This document shows positions 7,209 through 16,287 of a stretch of 27,187 bases of DNA, one piece after another. The stretch spans positions 1-27,187 of the forward strand of contig CAKQIY010000030.1 of the NCBI GenBank assembly GCA_934247115.1, given 5' to 3'. A model generated the notes under the pieces. It had not been told where the DNA came from. It saw only the letters and a list, made by a program, of their open reading frames with translations, and searched no databases. Position 1 is the first letter of the stretch. The number at the start of each line of letters is the position of its first letter. A program made the translations under genes and the position numbers. The stretch comes from an uncultured Coprococcus sp. (lineage in GTDB: Bacteria; Bacillota; Clostridia; Lachnospirales; Lachnospiraceae).

Positions 7209-8957
7209 TCAGATGTTGTCCAGGAAATGCTCCGTTCCAAGTCTCAAATGTATGATCTTATCATACTTCTTCTTCATGGCATGCCTGAAACCTTTGGCTT
7301 CCTTACGGCTCAGCATGCGCTCCAGATCCTCCTGTTTGAGAACAGTCTCGTCATATAAAATCTTGTATTTTATATTCCAGTCATATATGAGACTTGTACA
7401 GTTGTCTATACTGAGTCTGAGCATGGAACCCTTGTTTCTCCCCGAGAATATGCTTCTATTCCACTTGTGCTTCGCCACCGAATTCTTGGCATCGAAAACC
7501 ACCTCTGCTCCAGGGAATTTCTTCCATATGGCATCCAGAAACTGTCTCAGTCCATCCCTGTCAAAATACTTCATCATATCATATAGAACAAACAGGATCG
7601 CTGTGTCCTGCGGCTTGGTTATCTGATCAAGCCATCTGCAGTCCTGTATGGTGTCTCCGATATTCACCTCTCTGTCCCTGGTCTCCATATATTTTCTCCT
7701 GATCTCTACCCTCTCAGGGAGATCCACGTTGTACCACTTTATACGTCCATTGTCCACACGTGTGAACATGGTATCCAGCTCGCTTCCAACATTCACCACA
7801 ATTCCATCTGCATATCTGTCTATAAAATTCCTGACCCGGTTATCCATGGCAACTAGTCTCTCCATAATGACTGTTCTGTCATAGAATGTATATTGTGCAT
7901 TCCTGTTCTTGTGCTCTATGCCTATCTTGTCTGCAAGTCTTATTGATTCAGAATCCTCATACAACTTTGGATATCTCTCTGCCATCATGGATCTGCACCA
8001 TATATCATTCTCTATATCCGCCGGTACGAAATCTTCATTACCCTTTATACTGTCCACTATCTTCTTCATGATAGATTTACATTCAGGTATATACGGATGT
8101 TCAAAATAGTCGTGGACCACCGAGTAATACTGATAGAAATTCACCCTCATGCTGAGTCTCTTGACATTGTCATACAATCTTCTTGCATAGCAGTTCAGCA
8201 TGTCATCATCCACTGTGAATATGGCCAGTTCATCACATATATCCGTAAGATCCGAATATATTGGACTTGTTATATCCACGTGTCCCTCCGATCCCCTGAC
8301 CCAGTATTGCCTCAGGAATCTCTTCACTTCCGGAGTGAAGTAATATCCATATGCGAATCTGCGCCTGTCACTCATCTCCCGCTCTAGATTCCGGTCACTG
8401 AATTCAGTATCCAGAACAGGAGAACACAGTATAAGCTTGTCCGGACGGCGGATGCCATTCTTCCACAGCTGTATAGTCATCGACAATGCCAGGCAGCCCC
8501 CTGCCGAATTGCCAAGGATAACTATCCTGTCTGTCTCCTCCTTCTCACACAGCTTCTCATACGCCCCAGCAAGCATATCAACAGCCTCCTCAGCTGTGTG
8601 ATCCGGTGCAAGCGGATATATTGGCACAACCGCACCATATCCAGTGCGCTCTACCGTATCAAACACGAACCGCCACTCGTCATGACTTATCTGCGATATA
8701 AACCCACCCCCGTGCAGAAATACAAAGTACTCCTTCACCGTCTTATTCTTAGGGGTTATATAGAAGCACATTCCACCTTTTTCAAACACAGATCTTATAT
8801 TGATCTTTCCTTCATTATATGAAGGTGGATTGTAATCCTGCTTTTTCTGACGCTTTAACGCATATTTATATATATCCGAAGCTTTCATTCTCATATCATC
8901 CAGCATGATATGTCCAAGCTTCTCAAATGCCATACCCAAATAATTCTGACTTCCCAT
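7209..8957 (-). CDS. Two-domain protein: alpha/beta hydrolase (HSL-type esterase) fused to LCM-family methyltransferase
   Basis: This is a 582-aa cytoplasmic protein with no signal peptide. Residues about 60-305 form an alpha/beta hydrolase of the hormone-sensitive-lipase type: oxyanion motif HGGGF (82-86), nucleophile elbow GNSAGG (S151), a probable acid in TVDDD (250-252) and H282 in VVHDYF, so the triad looks complete. Residues about 340-582 resemble leucine-carboxyl-methyltransferase-like SAM enzymes (COG3315-type): VVNVGSELDT (387-396), YNVDLPE (409-415), LFVLYDMMKYFD (455-466) and a closing KIIHLRLGTEH. The frame is continuous with no stop or slip between domains. A hydrolase that removes an ester or acyl group and a methyltransferase that caps a carboxylate or hydroxyl could act on the same small molecule; that is inference. 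It is transcribed towards the GH25 gene. Confidence 0.8.
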   Translation of the reverse strand: MGSQNYLGMAFEKLGHIMLDDMRMKASDIYKYALKRQKKQDYNPPSYNEGKINIRSVFEKGGMCFYITPKNKTVKEYFVFLHGGGFISQISHDEWRFVFDTVERTGYGAVVPIYPLAPDHTAEEAVDMLAGAYEKLCEKEETDRIVILGNSAGGCLALSMTIQLWKNGIRRPDKLILCSPVLDTEFSDRNLEREMSDRRRFAYGYYFTPEVKRFLRQYWVRGSEGHVDITSPIYSDLTDICDELAIFTVDDDMLNCYARRLYDNVKRLSMRVNFYQYYSVVHDYFEHPYIPECKSIMKKIVDSIKGNEDFVPADIENDIWCRSMMAERYPKLYEDSESIRLADKIGIEHKNRNAQYTFYDRTVIMERLVAMDNRVRNFIDRYADGIVVNVGSELDTMFTRVDNGRIKWYNVDLPERVEIRRKYMETRDREVNIGDTIQDCRWLDQITKPQDTAILFVLYDMMKYFDRDGLRQFLDAIWKKFPGAEVVFDAKNSVAKHKWNRSIFSGRNKGSMLRLSIDNCTSLIYDWNIKYKILYDETVLKQEDLERMLSRKEAKGFRHAMKKKYDKIIHLRLGTEHFLDNI

Positions 8958-9050
8958 TACTCGCCTTTCCCTGACATGTCATCAATTCCCATATATGCAA
9001 TTATTTTTGCACATGTCACCCATATAATCAAGAAATGATTTTATTTACTG

Positions 9051-9078
9051 TTGCATTATCCCGGATTTATGATATTAT
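9051..9078 (+). promoter_or_regulatory. Possible promoter for panD
   Basis: TTGCAT (9051-9056), 16-bp spacer, TATTAT (9073-9078), overlapping an alternative TATAAT at 9076-9081. Another TATAAT at 9113-9118 lies closer to the gene but lacks a well-spaced -35. The 184-base gap also has to drive the divergent hydrolase-methyltransferase gene, for which I see no convincing promoter. Confidence 0.45.
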
Positions 9079-9141
9079 AATTGCGACATGAATGGACAAT
9101 TTCGATCATTAGTATAATATCAGCACAGAAAGGCAAAGCTT

Positions 9142-9528
9142 ATGAACATCACAATGTTAAAAAGCAAAATTCACAGAGCTGTAGTTACCCAGGCAGAACT
9201 CAATTACGTCGGAAGTATAACCGTGGATTCTGAGCTTTTGAAAGCCGCAGGGATTCTTGAGTACGAGCTTGTACAGATAGTAGATATAGAGAATGGCAAC
9301 CGCTTTGAGACCTACACCATAGCCGGCGAACCGGGATCAGGTGTGATGTGTCTGAACGGGGCAGCAGCGCGTCAGGTACAGGTAGGCGATCACATTATAC
9401 TCATGTGCTACGCATCAATGACTCCGGATGAGGCAAAGGAGTACACTCCTAAGGTTGTATTTGTAAATAATGACAACTCCATATCCCGTATAACAGACTA
9501 CGAAAAGCACGGAGAATTATTCTCATAA
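9142..9528 (+). CDS. panD: Aspartate 1-decarboxylase, pyruvoyl-dependent
   Basis: PanD converts L-aspartate to beta-alanine, needed for pantothenate and coenzyme A. The 128-aa proenzyme has the family start MNITMLKSKIHRAVVTQAEL and the self-cleavage site Gly24-Ser25 in YVGSIT, where Ser25 becomes the pyruvoyl group. NGAAARQVQVGDHIILMCYA is the conserved later block. Length and residue numbering match the family exactly. AGAAAGG lies upstream of the ATG. panB and panC are not beside it, so it is a stand-alone gene here, facing leftward genes across a shared terminator. Confidence 0.97.
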   Translation: MNITMLKSKIHRAVVTQAELNYVGSITVDSELLKAAGILEYELVQIVDIENGNRFETYTIAGEPGSGVMCLNGAAARQVQVGDHIILMCYASMTPDEAKEYTPKVVFVNNDNSISRITDYEKHGELFS

Positions 9529-9554
9529 CCGATCCACTTTTCTGTTGTATCCAT

Positions 9555-9601
9555 AAAAAAGAAACCACGAACGGCCTCTATCGTTCATGGTTTCTTTTTT
9601 T
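9555..9601. terminator. Bidirectional terminator between panD and the HAD gene
   Basis: Stem GAAACCACGAACG (9561-9573) against CGTTCATGGTTTC (9582-9594), with one non-pairing position rightward that becomes G-U leftward. Seven T follow and six A precede, so it can end transcription from both convergent units. Confidence 0.9.
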
Positions 9602-9633
9602 ACTTTATCACTATAATATATAGCTTTTGTGCA

Positions 9634-10386
9634 TCACGCCCTGTCAGCCCGATCCTCCAGAAGTCTTCTGCAAAGTTCCGGCACATCCACATGATCCAGA
9701 ACTATATCCGCACGTATATCCCTTGCATCATCATCCACCGGCGAGATATTGGAATGTATATAGCAAGCATGAAGTCCTGCCTGTCTTGCCGCCATAATAT
9801 CACATATTGCATCATTGCCCACCATGATAGATCTGTTCGGATTCAGATGATTGCGTTCCAGGAGCTGTTGATAAAACGCAGCATCCGGCTTCATCGCGCC
9901 AAAGTCGGACGAAAGTGATATGTCTTCAAAATATCCTTCTATCCCAAGCGCCTGGATCTCAGGCAGCGTAAACACCCTCTGGGCATTGGACAGAACATAA
10001 AGCTTTTTTCCCGCCTTTTTCAGTTCATCAAGCATCTCTGTAACTCCATCATACAACCTGATATACTCCGTCGATGCCTGTCTGAATTCCTGTGCAGCCG
10101 CCACGGTCAGATCTGCAAGATCATATTTATCCTGATCCTTCTTCACCGTGAGCTGTTCAAACACATCAAGGATCTGTATCTCAGGGAATTTGTATCTCTT
10201 CTTCGCCATCGCCTGCTCTGCACGTCTGATCTGTCTCTTATATCTGGATCTGAGCCCCGCAGGATTGTACTTTACTCCATGTCCGGCATAGAATTCACAC
10301 ATGTGCTTCCACACAGCTATATCTTCTTCGTCAGTGTGTATATCTATAAGTGTTCCATACAAGTCAAATATAATATTGTCGTACAC
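9634..10386 (-). CDS. HAD-superfamily hydrolase (phosphatase-like)
   Basis: A 250-aa haloacid-dehalogenase-type hydrolase. From the GTG start the protein begins VYDNIIFDLYGTLID. Motif I is DLYGTLID with the nucleophilic aspartate, motif II is VLSNAQ, motif III is the lysine of GAMKPD, and motif IV is GNDAICDIMAARQAG. A helical cap lies between motifs I and II, as in subfamily I phosphatases. The start is the GTG at 10386: AGGAGGT lies six bases before it, whereas the longer ATG readings at 10401 and 10437 place this ribosome binding site inside the coding sequence. It follows the UPF0340 gene by 38 bases and ends the unit. Substrate unknown. Confidence 0.9.
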   Translation of the reverse strand: MYDNIIFDLYGTLIDIHTDEEDIAVWKHMCEFYAGHGVKYNPAGLRSRYKRQIRRAEQAMAKKRYKFPEIQILDVFEQLTVKKDQDKYDLADLTVAAAQEFRQASTEYIRLYDGVTEMLDELKKAGKKLYVLSNAQRVFTLPEIQALGIEGYFEDISLSSDFGAMKPDAAFYQQLLERNHLNPNRSIMVGNDAICDIMAARQAGLHACYIHSNISPVDDDARDIRADIVLDHVDVPELCRRLLEDRADRA

Positions 10387-10424
10387 GCTGTACCTCCTCA
10401 TAAAAATATGGTGTATATAAAATG

Positions 10425-11246
10425 TTATCTGTAACATGCCCTGGCGCCACCGATATATCTGGCCCGGGTTCTCGCCATGACCACGTGGGCACCGCCAACC
10501 ATACTGTGCTCTGATCTGACCGGAACTGCAACCGGTGCAAGATGCATTCCTATAAGAGTGTCTCCTATGTCTATGCCGGCCTGTGCCTGTATCGCCTCTA
10601 TGGCAACCGGCTCCTTCATGTCTGCATATGCCGCCGTGGCAAATGATCCTCCAGCCTTGAGCTGCGGAACCACATTCACTATCGGTATCCTATTCTCTTT
10701 TGCGTATGCCTTCTCTACTATGACCGCCCTGTTGAGATGCTCACAGCACTGTGCCGCCATATATATTCCCGTTCCTTCCAGCTCGCCAAGTATCGTGTCC
10801 GCTATGCATCTGCCTATCTCCTCACTCGAAAACGAACCTATTCTCATATTTGCCACCTCACTTGATGAGCATCCGATGACCAGTGCGTCGCCCGGCTCAA
10901 GTCCGGCAACTGCCAAAAGATCCCTGACTGCGCCCCTGACCTCTGTCTCTATATCTGCAAGGTGGGTAAACTTCTCAGTTGAAAGCCCCTTTCCAGCCGG
11001 TCTGAGCCCTTCTTCAACATGAACGTCTTTTTCCCTGTCACATTCTACACCTGACACTGGCACCTGCGCCTTCTCTTCCTCATCGGGAAGCATCTCATAT
11101 TCATCCTTATCCAGAGATACAGGAACTCCTGTTTTTCCCAGGACTGTCACTCCTCCATACCATGTACTGTCCACACTGAGTACATCTCCCACATTGTACT
11201 CCATAGAATATTCATCCTTCTTATTTATGATCTTCACCTTACTCAT
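10425..11246 (-). CDS. UPF0340/TIGR01440 (YwlG-like) protein with extra N-terminal segment
   Basis: A 273-aa protein. Residues about 98-273 match the YwlG/UPF0340 family of unknown function: LEPGDALVIGCSSSEV, AAQCCEHLNRAVIVE, NVVPQLKAGGSFATAAY, GIDIGDTLIGMHLAPVAVPV and ARTRARYIGGARA. Family members are usually about 180 aa; here roughly 95 more residues precede, with a small beta-rich part (YNVGDVLSVDSTWYGGVTVLG, SH3-like in look) and a charged linker. AAAGGAG upstream supports the 11246 start. It sits between a GNAT gene (49 bases) and the HAD gene (38 bases), on one message. I cannot assign a biochemical role. Confidence 0.85.
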   Translation of the reverse strand: MSKVKIINKKDEYSMEYNVGDVLSVDSTWYGGVTVLGKTGVPVSLDKDEYEMLPDEEEKAQVPVSGVECDREKDVHVEEGLRPAGKGLSTEKFTHLADIETEVRGAVRDLLAVAGLEPGDALVIGCSSSEVANMRIGSFSSEEIGRCIADTILGELEGTGIYMAAQCCEHLNRAVIVEKAYAKENRIPIVNVVPQLKAGGSFATAAYADMKEPVAIEAIQAQAGIDIGDTLIGMHLAPVAVPVRSEHSMVGGAHVVMARTRARYIGGARACYR

Positions 11247-11295
11247 AGTATCTATAATCTCCTTTCTGTATATTCCAGTTTATCCGTGCCACAGC

Positions 11296-11826
11296 TTACA
11301 TCCTCTTTATCAGTTTGTAAAGCCGACGTCCATACATAACCTGCATCGCCTCCTCGTATTCGGCTCTGGAGACATATTCACCATAGGTCATCATCTCATA
11401 TGTCACCCCAGCTTCCCTTACCTGGTAATCAAGACATGTAAGCCCGTTACGCTCATAGAACGCCTTTCTGCGGCACCGCTGTTCATAATTCGGAGCATTT
11501 CTGTCCAGAGGTTCTATATTAAGAAAAAGCTTAACACCGGGATAATTCTCTCTCACCCGCTTCAATATCTCTGAACCATATCCTCCGCCTCTTGCATCCT
11601 CTGCTATCGCCAGGAACATCAGTGTCTTGATGCGCTCGTCGCCTATCACATATATCAGCCCGACAAATCTATCTCCATGAACGACTGCCCTGAACTCCGC
11701 AAGCCCCTGCCGGCACCTTCTTGTCAGCATCCACATAGGCGGCCGTTCCTCCCGTGGAAATGCTGTAACGAACAGTTTCTTCACCTGATTCCTGTACCCA
11801 TCTATATTCTCAAACTTTAGTTTCAT
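11296..11826 (-). CDS. GNAT-family N-acetyltransferase
   Basis: A 176-aa protein with a GNAT fold. FLAIAEDARGGGYGSEIL (about 71-88) is the acetyl-CoA pyrophosphate-binding loop (R/Q-x-x-G-x-G pattern, R79-G84), preceded by the strands FRAVVHGDRFVGLIYVIG and followed by KAFYERNGL, typical of motif B. The target cannot be told from the sequence. AGAGG and AGGA lie just upstream of the ATG. It is the second gene of a likely four-gene unit with DUF4097, UPF0340 and HAD proteins. Confidence 0.9.
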   Translation of the reverse strand: MKLKFENIDGYRNQVKKLFVTAFPREERPPMWMLTRRCRQGLAEFRAVVHGDRFVGLIYVIGDERIKTLMFLAIAEDARGGGYGSEILKRVRENYPGVKLFLNIEPLDRNAPNYEQRCRRKAFYERNGLTCLDYQVREAGVTYEMMTYGEYVSRAEYEEAMQVMYGRRLYKLIKRM

Positions 11827-11877
11827 TATCCTAACCTCTTGCTATACTTTGCTATATATCTTTTATGTCTGCCGATG

Positions 11878-12813
11878 CTATTGGTCTACATATTTAAGTG
11901 ATATGCTGCCGGAGTCTGTTCTGACGATGCATTTCTCCCATGAATTCACAGTCGATTCCGGAAGATTTATATCTCCACTGTTACTATCCGCCAGTATATA
12001 TTTGTCCGACAGCAATGATATATCTACATCACCTTTGCCCGTGCTGATCCACATGGTTGCCGCCTCACCGCCCTCTATAGCAATGTCACCTCTGTCAGTG
12101 GTCAGCGTCATGGTGTTGGAAGCAACCACATCATATCCCTCCAGCAACCCATTGCCCGAGGATACGTTTATATTCTTCGCGCCTATGTTCATCAATGAAA
12201 AGTCACCGCTCTCCCCGGAGATGGACACACGATCCATCTCCATCGTGGCAACAGTCACATCTCCCGACTTCACCTGTATATCCGCCCGGGCACCGCCGGC
12301 CCCCGATATGAACACATCCCCACTAACCTCTGTTATCGTCAGCTTATCACACAGCAACTGCACGCTGGATGATATATCCCCCGAATCAGACACCAGGGTT
12401 ATCCGTCCATACTTCGCCTCAGGAATGCTTATCACTATATATGGATCATCGCCAAATCCAAGATCCGAGCCAAATGTTCTCTGGTCGTCACAGGTGATCG
12501 TCAGAGTGTCGTCCTGAACATACACAGAATGAACGACCTCATCTGAGTCAAAATAGTCCACAACGCACCTTCCATCCTCAGATGCCTTAAGTTTGACATC
12601 CATGTCATCAGCCGCCTGAACATCTATGTTGACAAACGGTTCCGTTATCACTAGCTCTTTCTCTTCATATGAGCTTTTTGCCTTTGCCTTTTTTTCCTCT
12701 TTCATGGCCACACGCGCCTGCCTGCCAAGCACCGCCGACATAACTATCACACCGGCAACCGCACATATCACTATGGCCGTTATCGCTCTCATGACCCATT
12801 TCGCTGCTTTCAA
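11878..12813 (-). CDS. Membrane-anchored DUF4097-type beta-helix protein
   Basis: A 311-aa protein with one N-terminal transmembrane segment (about residues 9-29), a short lysine-rich stretch, then repeated short beta strands with the SGD/SGN turns typical of DUF4097 (VSDSGDISS, VSGDVFIS, ESGDFSL, SSGNGLL, DRGDIAIEGG, GKGDVDIS, NSGDINLP, DSGSISL). The repeats suggest a beta-solenoid outside the membrane. The start is TTG at 12813, supported by GGGAGG six bases upstream; an ATG seven codons later is the alternative. Related proteins often sit next to DUF1700 and PadR genes, which are absent here. Function unknown; some relatives are linked to envelope stress. Confidence 0.85.
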   Translation of the reverse strand: MKAAKWVMRAITAIVICAVAGVIVMSAVLGRQARVAMKEEKKAKAKSSYEEKELVITEPFVNIDVQAADDMDVKLKASEDGRCVVDYFDSDEVVHSVYVQDDTLTITCDDQRTFGSDLGFGDDPYIVISIPEAKYGRITLVSDSGDISSSVQLLCDKLTITEVSGDVFISGAGGARADIQVKSGDVTVATMEMDRVSISGESGDFSLMNIGAKNINVSSGNGLLEGYDVVASNTMTLTTDRGDIAIEGGEAATMWISTGKGDVDISLLSDKYILADSNSGDINLPESTVNSWEKCIVRTDSGSISLKYVDQ

Positions 12814-12841
12814 GTATGTCCTCCCTGTGTCTTTTGATCAT

Positions 12842-12850
12842 ATTATACCA
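12842..12850 (-). promoter_or_regulatory. Extended -10 promoter for the DUF4097-GNAT-UPF0340-HAD unit
   Basis: Minus strand TGGTATAAT (12842-12850) is a perfect extended -10 element, about 30 bases before the TTG start. The nearest -35 candidate, TTGGAT, is 19 bases away from the hexamer, which an extended -10 would tolerate. Confidence 0.65.
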
Positions 12851-12886
12851 GTCAGATATAGCTCGTATCCAACCCATTATATATAC

Positions 12887-12947
12887 AAAACGGATGTATT
12901 GCAAATAACACCCGAATTATAATCCAGGTAATCTGCAATACATCCGT
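12887..12947 (-). terminator. Inverted repeat after the 1032-aa gene, probable weak terminator
   Basis: A perfect 14-bp inverted repeat, ACGGATGTATTGCA (12890-12903) and TGCAATACATCCGT (12934-12947), with a 30-base loop. On the minus strand it begins about ten bases after the stop codon and ends in only four T, so termination would be weak. Confidence 0.6.
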
Positions 12948-12956
12948 ATGAATACA

Positions 12957-15900
12957 CTATTTCTTTACTACGATATTCTTTGAGATGCTCCAGTCTGAAT
13001 AATAAGTAACCTTATTCACAGTCTTATAGCTTCTCACACTTATGTAGTATCTCTTGTTCTTTGTCAGCTTGGCAATGGCTGCCGATGTTCCTTTTGTCTT
13101 TACAACCTTTGCTCCTGCCATATTTTTCTTAAGAGAATATCTTATCTCATAGCCCGTGGCCTTTGCATTCCTGCCATATGTGACCTTAATGGTTCTGGCT
13201 GTGCTGTTCACAAGCTTGATATTCGATGGCACAGATACATAGTAAGCAGTCTTTGCCGCGCCTGCTGCCGATCTGACCGTTACATTGCCGAGTGTTCTGA
13301 CTGCAATTATCTTATATCCATACTTACCACCATTTGCCTTTGCTTTAAAATCAACATATCCGAGTGTCCGCTGTTTATTTGTGCCCTTGATATATAGTGT
13401 GTCTACCTTGACAAATCTGCCGCCGTTCACACTTCTGTATATCTCATAGCTGGTGGCATTTGCCGAAGTTGTCCACGTTACTATAATTCCCTTTGCAGTG
13501 TTCTCAAGCTTAGTAACCTTAGACGCTGCTGGCGCCGCAAACTTCTTGATGGTAAATGTCTTTTTTACCGTACCTGCGTAATTACCCTTGAACGTGATCT
13601 TTGCAGTGGCTGTTCCCACATTGGTATTGTTTGTATAGGTCACTGTGTAATTTGATGCTGCGATCACCTTGCCCGCTGAATCCTTGACTGTGACTGCAGG
13701 TTTCTTTGCCTTCGTGTCGTATGTGTATGATGTTGCTGACAGAGTCACGCTCTTGATCTTTGCGATCTTCTCCTCTTCTATCTGATAATATGCATCGTCA
13801 CCTGTACCGACTTGCTTTGAAACAGCAATAGATCCGTCGGCTGTGATAGTCGCACACGTCAACTGCGGCGTACACACAAGGTTTACATTTGTAAGCCTGC
13901 CCGGAGCAAATATACACGCATAATAAGTTTCTCCAGCCTTAACCAATCTCTGGTTCATATCAACATCCGGCTGATCCACGAGCTCTGAACTGCTGTAGAA
14001 ACTGCTATAGCATCCATAGTATCCGCCAGTCATTCTCATCTCAATGCCATAATATCCTGTCACCGGAGCCTTAAACTGGTAAACATGCTGACCTTCACCT
14101 GTGATACTTAGATGAGCCTTATTGCCGCTTAATGCAATAACAGGAGCATCATACGGAGCCTTAAATGGGATCTTCAGCTCATCGCTCAGATCACCACAGC
14201 TGACCTTGGCTATAAGTCCACCCTTTTCGTCCTTCTCAAGGTTCACTGACACACCGGCATCGGCAGGGACATTGCTGTCATCCACCTCACTGCCATCACT
14301 ATATACAAGCTTATAACGGATAGCACTCTTCATCTTATCCAGGCGGTCATCTGTCAGCATGGCTGTGCCAAGATCATACAGCGTCTTGTCGAAGCCTGTG
14401 ATCTTTACACCCATCAGCTTCACTTTACCGTCAAATGTGAGATTTATATTTGCTTCATACGGTTTCCAGTCTTGACGATGCACACCCTTGCAATAATATG
14501 TTTTTCCTGCTTCCAGTTTACTATCAGCCTCCAACTCTACAAGACTTCCATTTTCATATTTATAAATTTTAAAATAAATATCCTCGACATCCGATGTAAT
14601 ATCAACCGTACCCTCAACCGGCGATGTAAACTTATACAAGCGATACAACGGCACATTTGGATTTTCGCCGCTTTTAACCTCAGGAATATCCACCTGAACA
14701 AATGGCTTTATATTCAGATCAAAGCTGCCAATCTCTTTGTTATTATACATCAAAGAAATTGTCATAACACCTACTGTATCCATTGGCTTTGCTGTATCCA
14801 GTGATTTCCTATCGCCGCCATTCATAGAATAATAAATATATATGTCCCTGTAAGCATCATCACGGAGACTATAACCTGTAAGATCGTCAAATACAGTCTT
14901 TTTTCCATAAATATCTGTAAATTCAATATGTGCATCTTTGAAATAATTAGCTTCCATTCCAACTACGAAATCAGTCTTACTCGGTGTTATGACAACACTA
15001 TCCGGCTCCATCAGTTTCGTAATTCGAACATAGTAAGTTTTATCGGGGTTAAGATTAGTGAAACTGACAACATATGGAACATTCGCCTTAAGATTAACAA
15101 CAGACTGTGAATCCGTCCAGCTCCATCCGCTGACATGATTTCCATCCATGTCCGTAACATTCGAATAATAATAATCAAAATCTCCAATTATCTCTTTCTT
15201 GTTTGAATCCAAAAGCCAAAACTCATAACTTCCCATACTCGGCGGATAAAATGAAAAGCAATAAGTTCCTCCAGTTTCTGAGGGAACTATATGAATTCCT
15301 TCTTTCTGCGCTGTCAGCTTCTGAACATCGATATCCAAAGATACTTTGTATTTGTCAACAAAACCATCTCCTGTGCTGTTTTTACCCAATGATGCCATCA
15401 TATAATATGTATGTTCTGGGTAAAACAATGAAGCACCTCTGTCCATACTTATATATGAACCAGTAGCATACTCTTCATTTTTATATACTCGTACTACATT
15501 ATCTTGATTTTCAACACCCTCAACACTCCAATTTACTTTAGATATATGTTCAACAGTAAACTCATAATATTTATATGAATCTATCTCTGTTCCGGCGGCA
15601 TCTAACTTATCATACTCATAAGCATCGATTTTTCCAAAATTGAACTTTGTCTGTCCATATACAGTTCCATCAGAGCCAGTTACCGATATCGTATGCTCAC
15701 CAGGTCCCTTCATGTTAGAATACCAGAAGTCACCATCGTCTATTTTTATTCTGAATGTATTCTGAAATTCATCCTGTACATCGTTGCTGTTTATCTTCAG
15801 AGATGGCAAAAAACCATCTGTTCCGTCATCGTATGATACATTAAACTTTACATTTGCTGCAACGTCCCTGAGATCATTCGGAGCAAATGTGTCCTTGTCC

Positions 15901-16055
15901 AGCTGAATCTCTACTTTTTCTACCTTCTTTTCTGCCTCTGCAATACTTGCCACATCCTCAGACTGCGCCCTTGCAGTCACCATCGGCATATTCACCGTGG
16001 TCAGCATCATAACCGCCGACAACGCAAATACCATAAATCGTTTCATTTTTCTCAT
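12957..16055 (-). CDS. Large secreted surface protein with bacterial MBG/YDG-like and Fn3 domains
   Basis: A 1032-aa exported protein. Residues 1-31 are a signal peptide (MRKMKRF, a hydrophobic core, then TARAQ). The long central part is beta-rich and contains repeated phrases such as YYVRITKL, YYACIFAP and YYMMASLG, resembling bacterial pre-peptidase or Ig-like modules; I cannot name these with certainty. About residues 763-838 form a module of the type found in many Lachnospiraceae surface proteins (SYTYDTKAKKPAVTVKD ... GTATAKITFKGNY ... FTIKK). Two fibronectin-III-like domains follow (about 840-940 and 941-1032). No LPXTG, transmembrane anchor or catalytic motif is seen. AAAGGAGAG precedes the ATG. 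The first two thirds are clearly more A+T-rich than the end. Adhesion or carbohydrate binding is plausible but unproven. Confidence 0.8.
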   Translation of the reverse strand: MRKMKRFMVFALSAVMMLTTVNMPMVTARAQSEDVASIAEAEKKVEKVEIQLDKDTFAPNDLRDVAANVKFNVSYDDGTDGFLPSLKINSNDVQDEFQNTFRIKIDDGDFWYSNMKGPGEHTISVTGSDGTVYGQTKFNFGKIDAYEYDKLDAAGTEIDSYKYYEFTVEHISKVNWSVEGVENQDNVVRVYKNEEYATGSYISMDRGASLFYPEHTYYMMASLGKNSTGDGFVDKYKVSLDIDVQKLTAQKEGIHIVPSETGGTYCFSFYPPSMGSYEFWLLDSNKKEIIGDFDYYYSNVTDMDGNHVSGWSWTDSQSVVNLKANVPYVVSFTNLNPDKTYYVRITKLMEPDSVVITPSKTDFVVGMEANYFKDAHIEFTDIYGKKTVFDDLTGYSLRDDAYRDIYIYYSMNGGDRKSLDTAKPMDTVGVMTISLMYNNKEIGSFDLNIKPFVQVDIPEVKSGENPNVPLYRLYKFTSPVEGTVDITSDVEDIYFKIYKYENGSLVELEADSKLEAGKTYYCKGVHRQDWKPYEANINLTFDGKVKLMGVKITGFDKTLYDLGTAMLTDDRLDKMKSAIRYKLVYSDGSEVDDSNVPADAGVSVNLEKDEKGGLIAKVSCGDLSDELKIPFKAPYDAPVIALSGNKAHLSITGEGQHVYQFKAPVTGYYGIEMRMTGGYYGCYSSFYSSSELVDQPDVDMNQRLVKAGETYYACIFAPGRLTNVNLVCTPQLTCATITADGSIAVSKQVGTGDDAYYQIEEEKIAKIKSVTLSATSYTYDTKAKKPAVTVKDSAGKVIAASNYTVTYTNNTNVGTATAKITFKGNYAGTVKKTFTIKKFAAPAASKVTKLENTAKGIIVTWTTSANATSYEIYRSVNGGRFVKVDTLYIKGTNKQRTLGYVDFKAKANGGKYGYKIIAVRTLGNVTVRSAAGAAKTAYYVSVPSNIKLVNSTARTIKVTYGRNAKATGYEIRYSLKKNMAGAKVVKTKGTSAAIAKLTKNKRYYISVRSYKTVNKVTYYSDWSISKNIVVKK

Positions 16056-16216
16056 AAGCCTCTCTCCTTTTCATTCTCCCATTTTTGTAAATTTAACGCT
16101 CCTCGCCCTCGAAACACGCTTATAAATCACTCTATAGAAGTATATCACGTCCACTGAACACACCTCAATAAATTAATGCATATAAACTAGAAAACCAACA
16201 TATCCAAAATCGACAT

Positions 16217-16265
16217 AAAAAAGATCCACAGGACATCCGGCATTGCCAGACATCCTGTGGATCTT
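16217..16265 (-). terminator. Strong terminator after mgsA
   Basis: A 22-position stem (AAGATCCACAGGATGTC... with the matching right arm) that pairs throughout on the minus strand if three G-U pairs are allowed; the plus strand would have mismatches there. Six T follow. This marks the end of the mgsA message. Confidence 0.92.
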
Positions 16266-16287
16266 CAAATTCATTATCGTTATATAA

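Noticed and set aside
9093..9118. TGGACA and TATAAT as a second panD promoter.
   Set aside because: The spacer is only 14 bases, outside the normal sigma-A range.
12665..12904. A 79-codon minus-strand frame upstream of and overlapping the DUF4097 gene.
   Set aside because: It begins upstream of the extended -10 promoter and runs through the TTG start region of a better gene; no similarity seen.
12887..12947. 14-bp inverted repeat considered as the end of an insertion sequence.
   Set aside because: There is no transposase or target duplication, and its position just after a stop codon fits a terminator.
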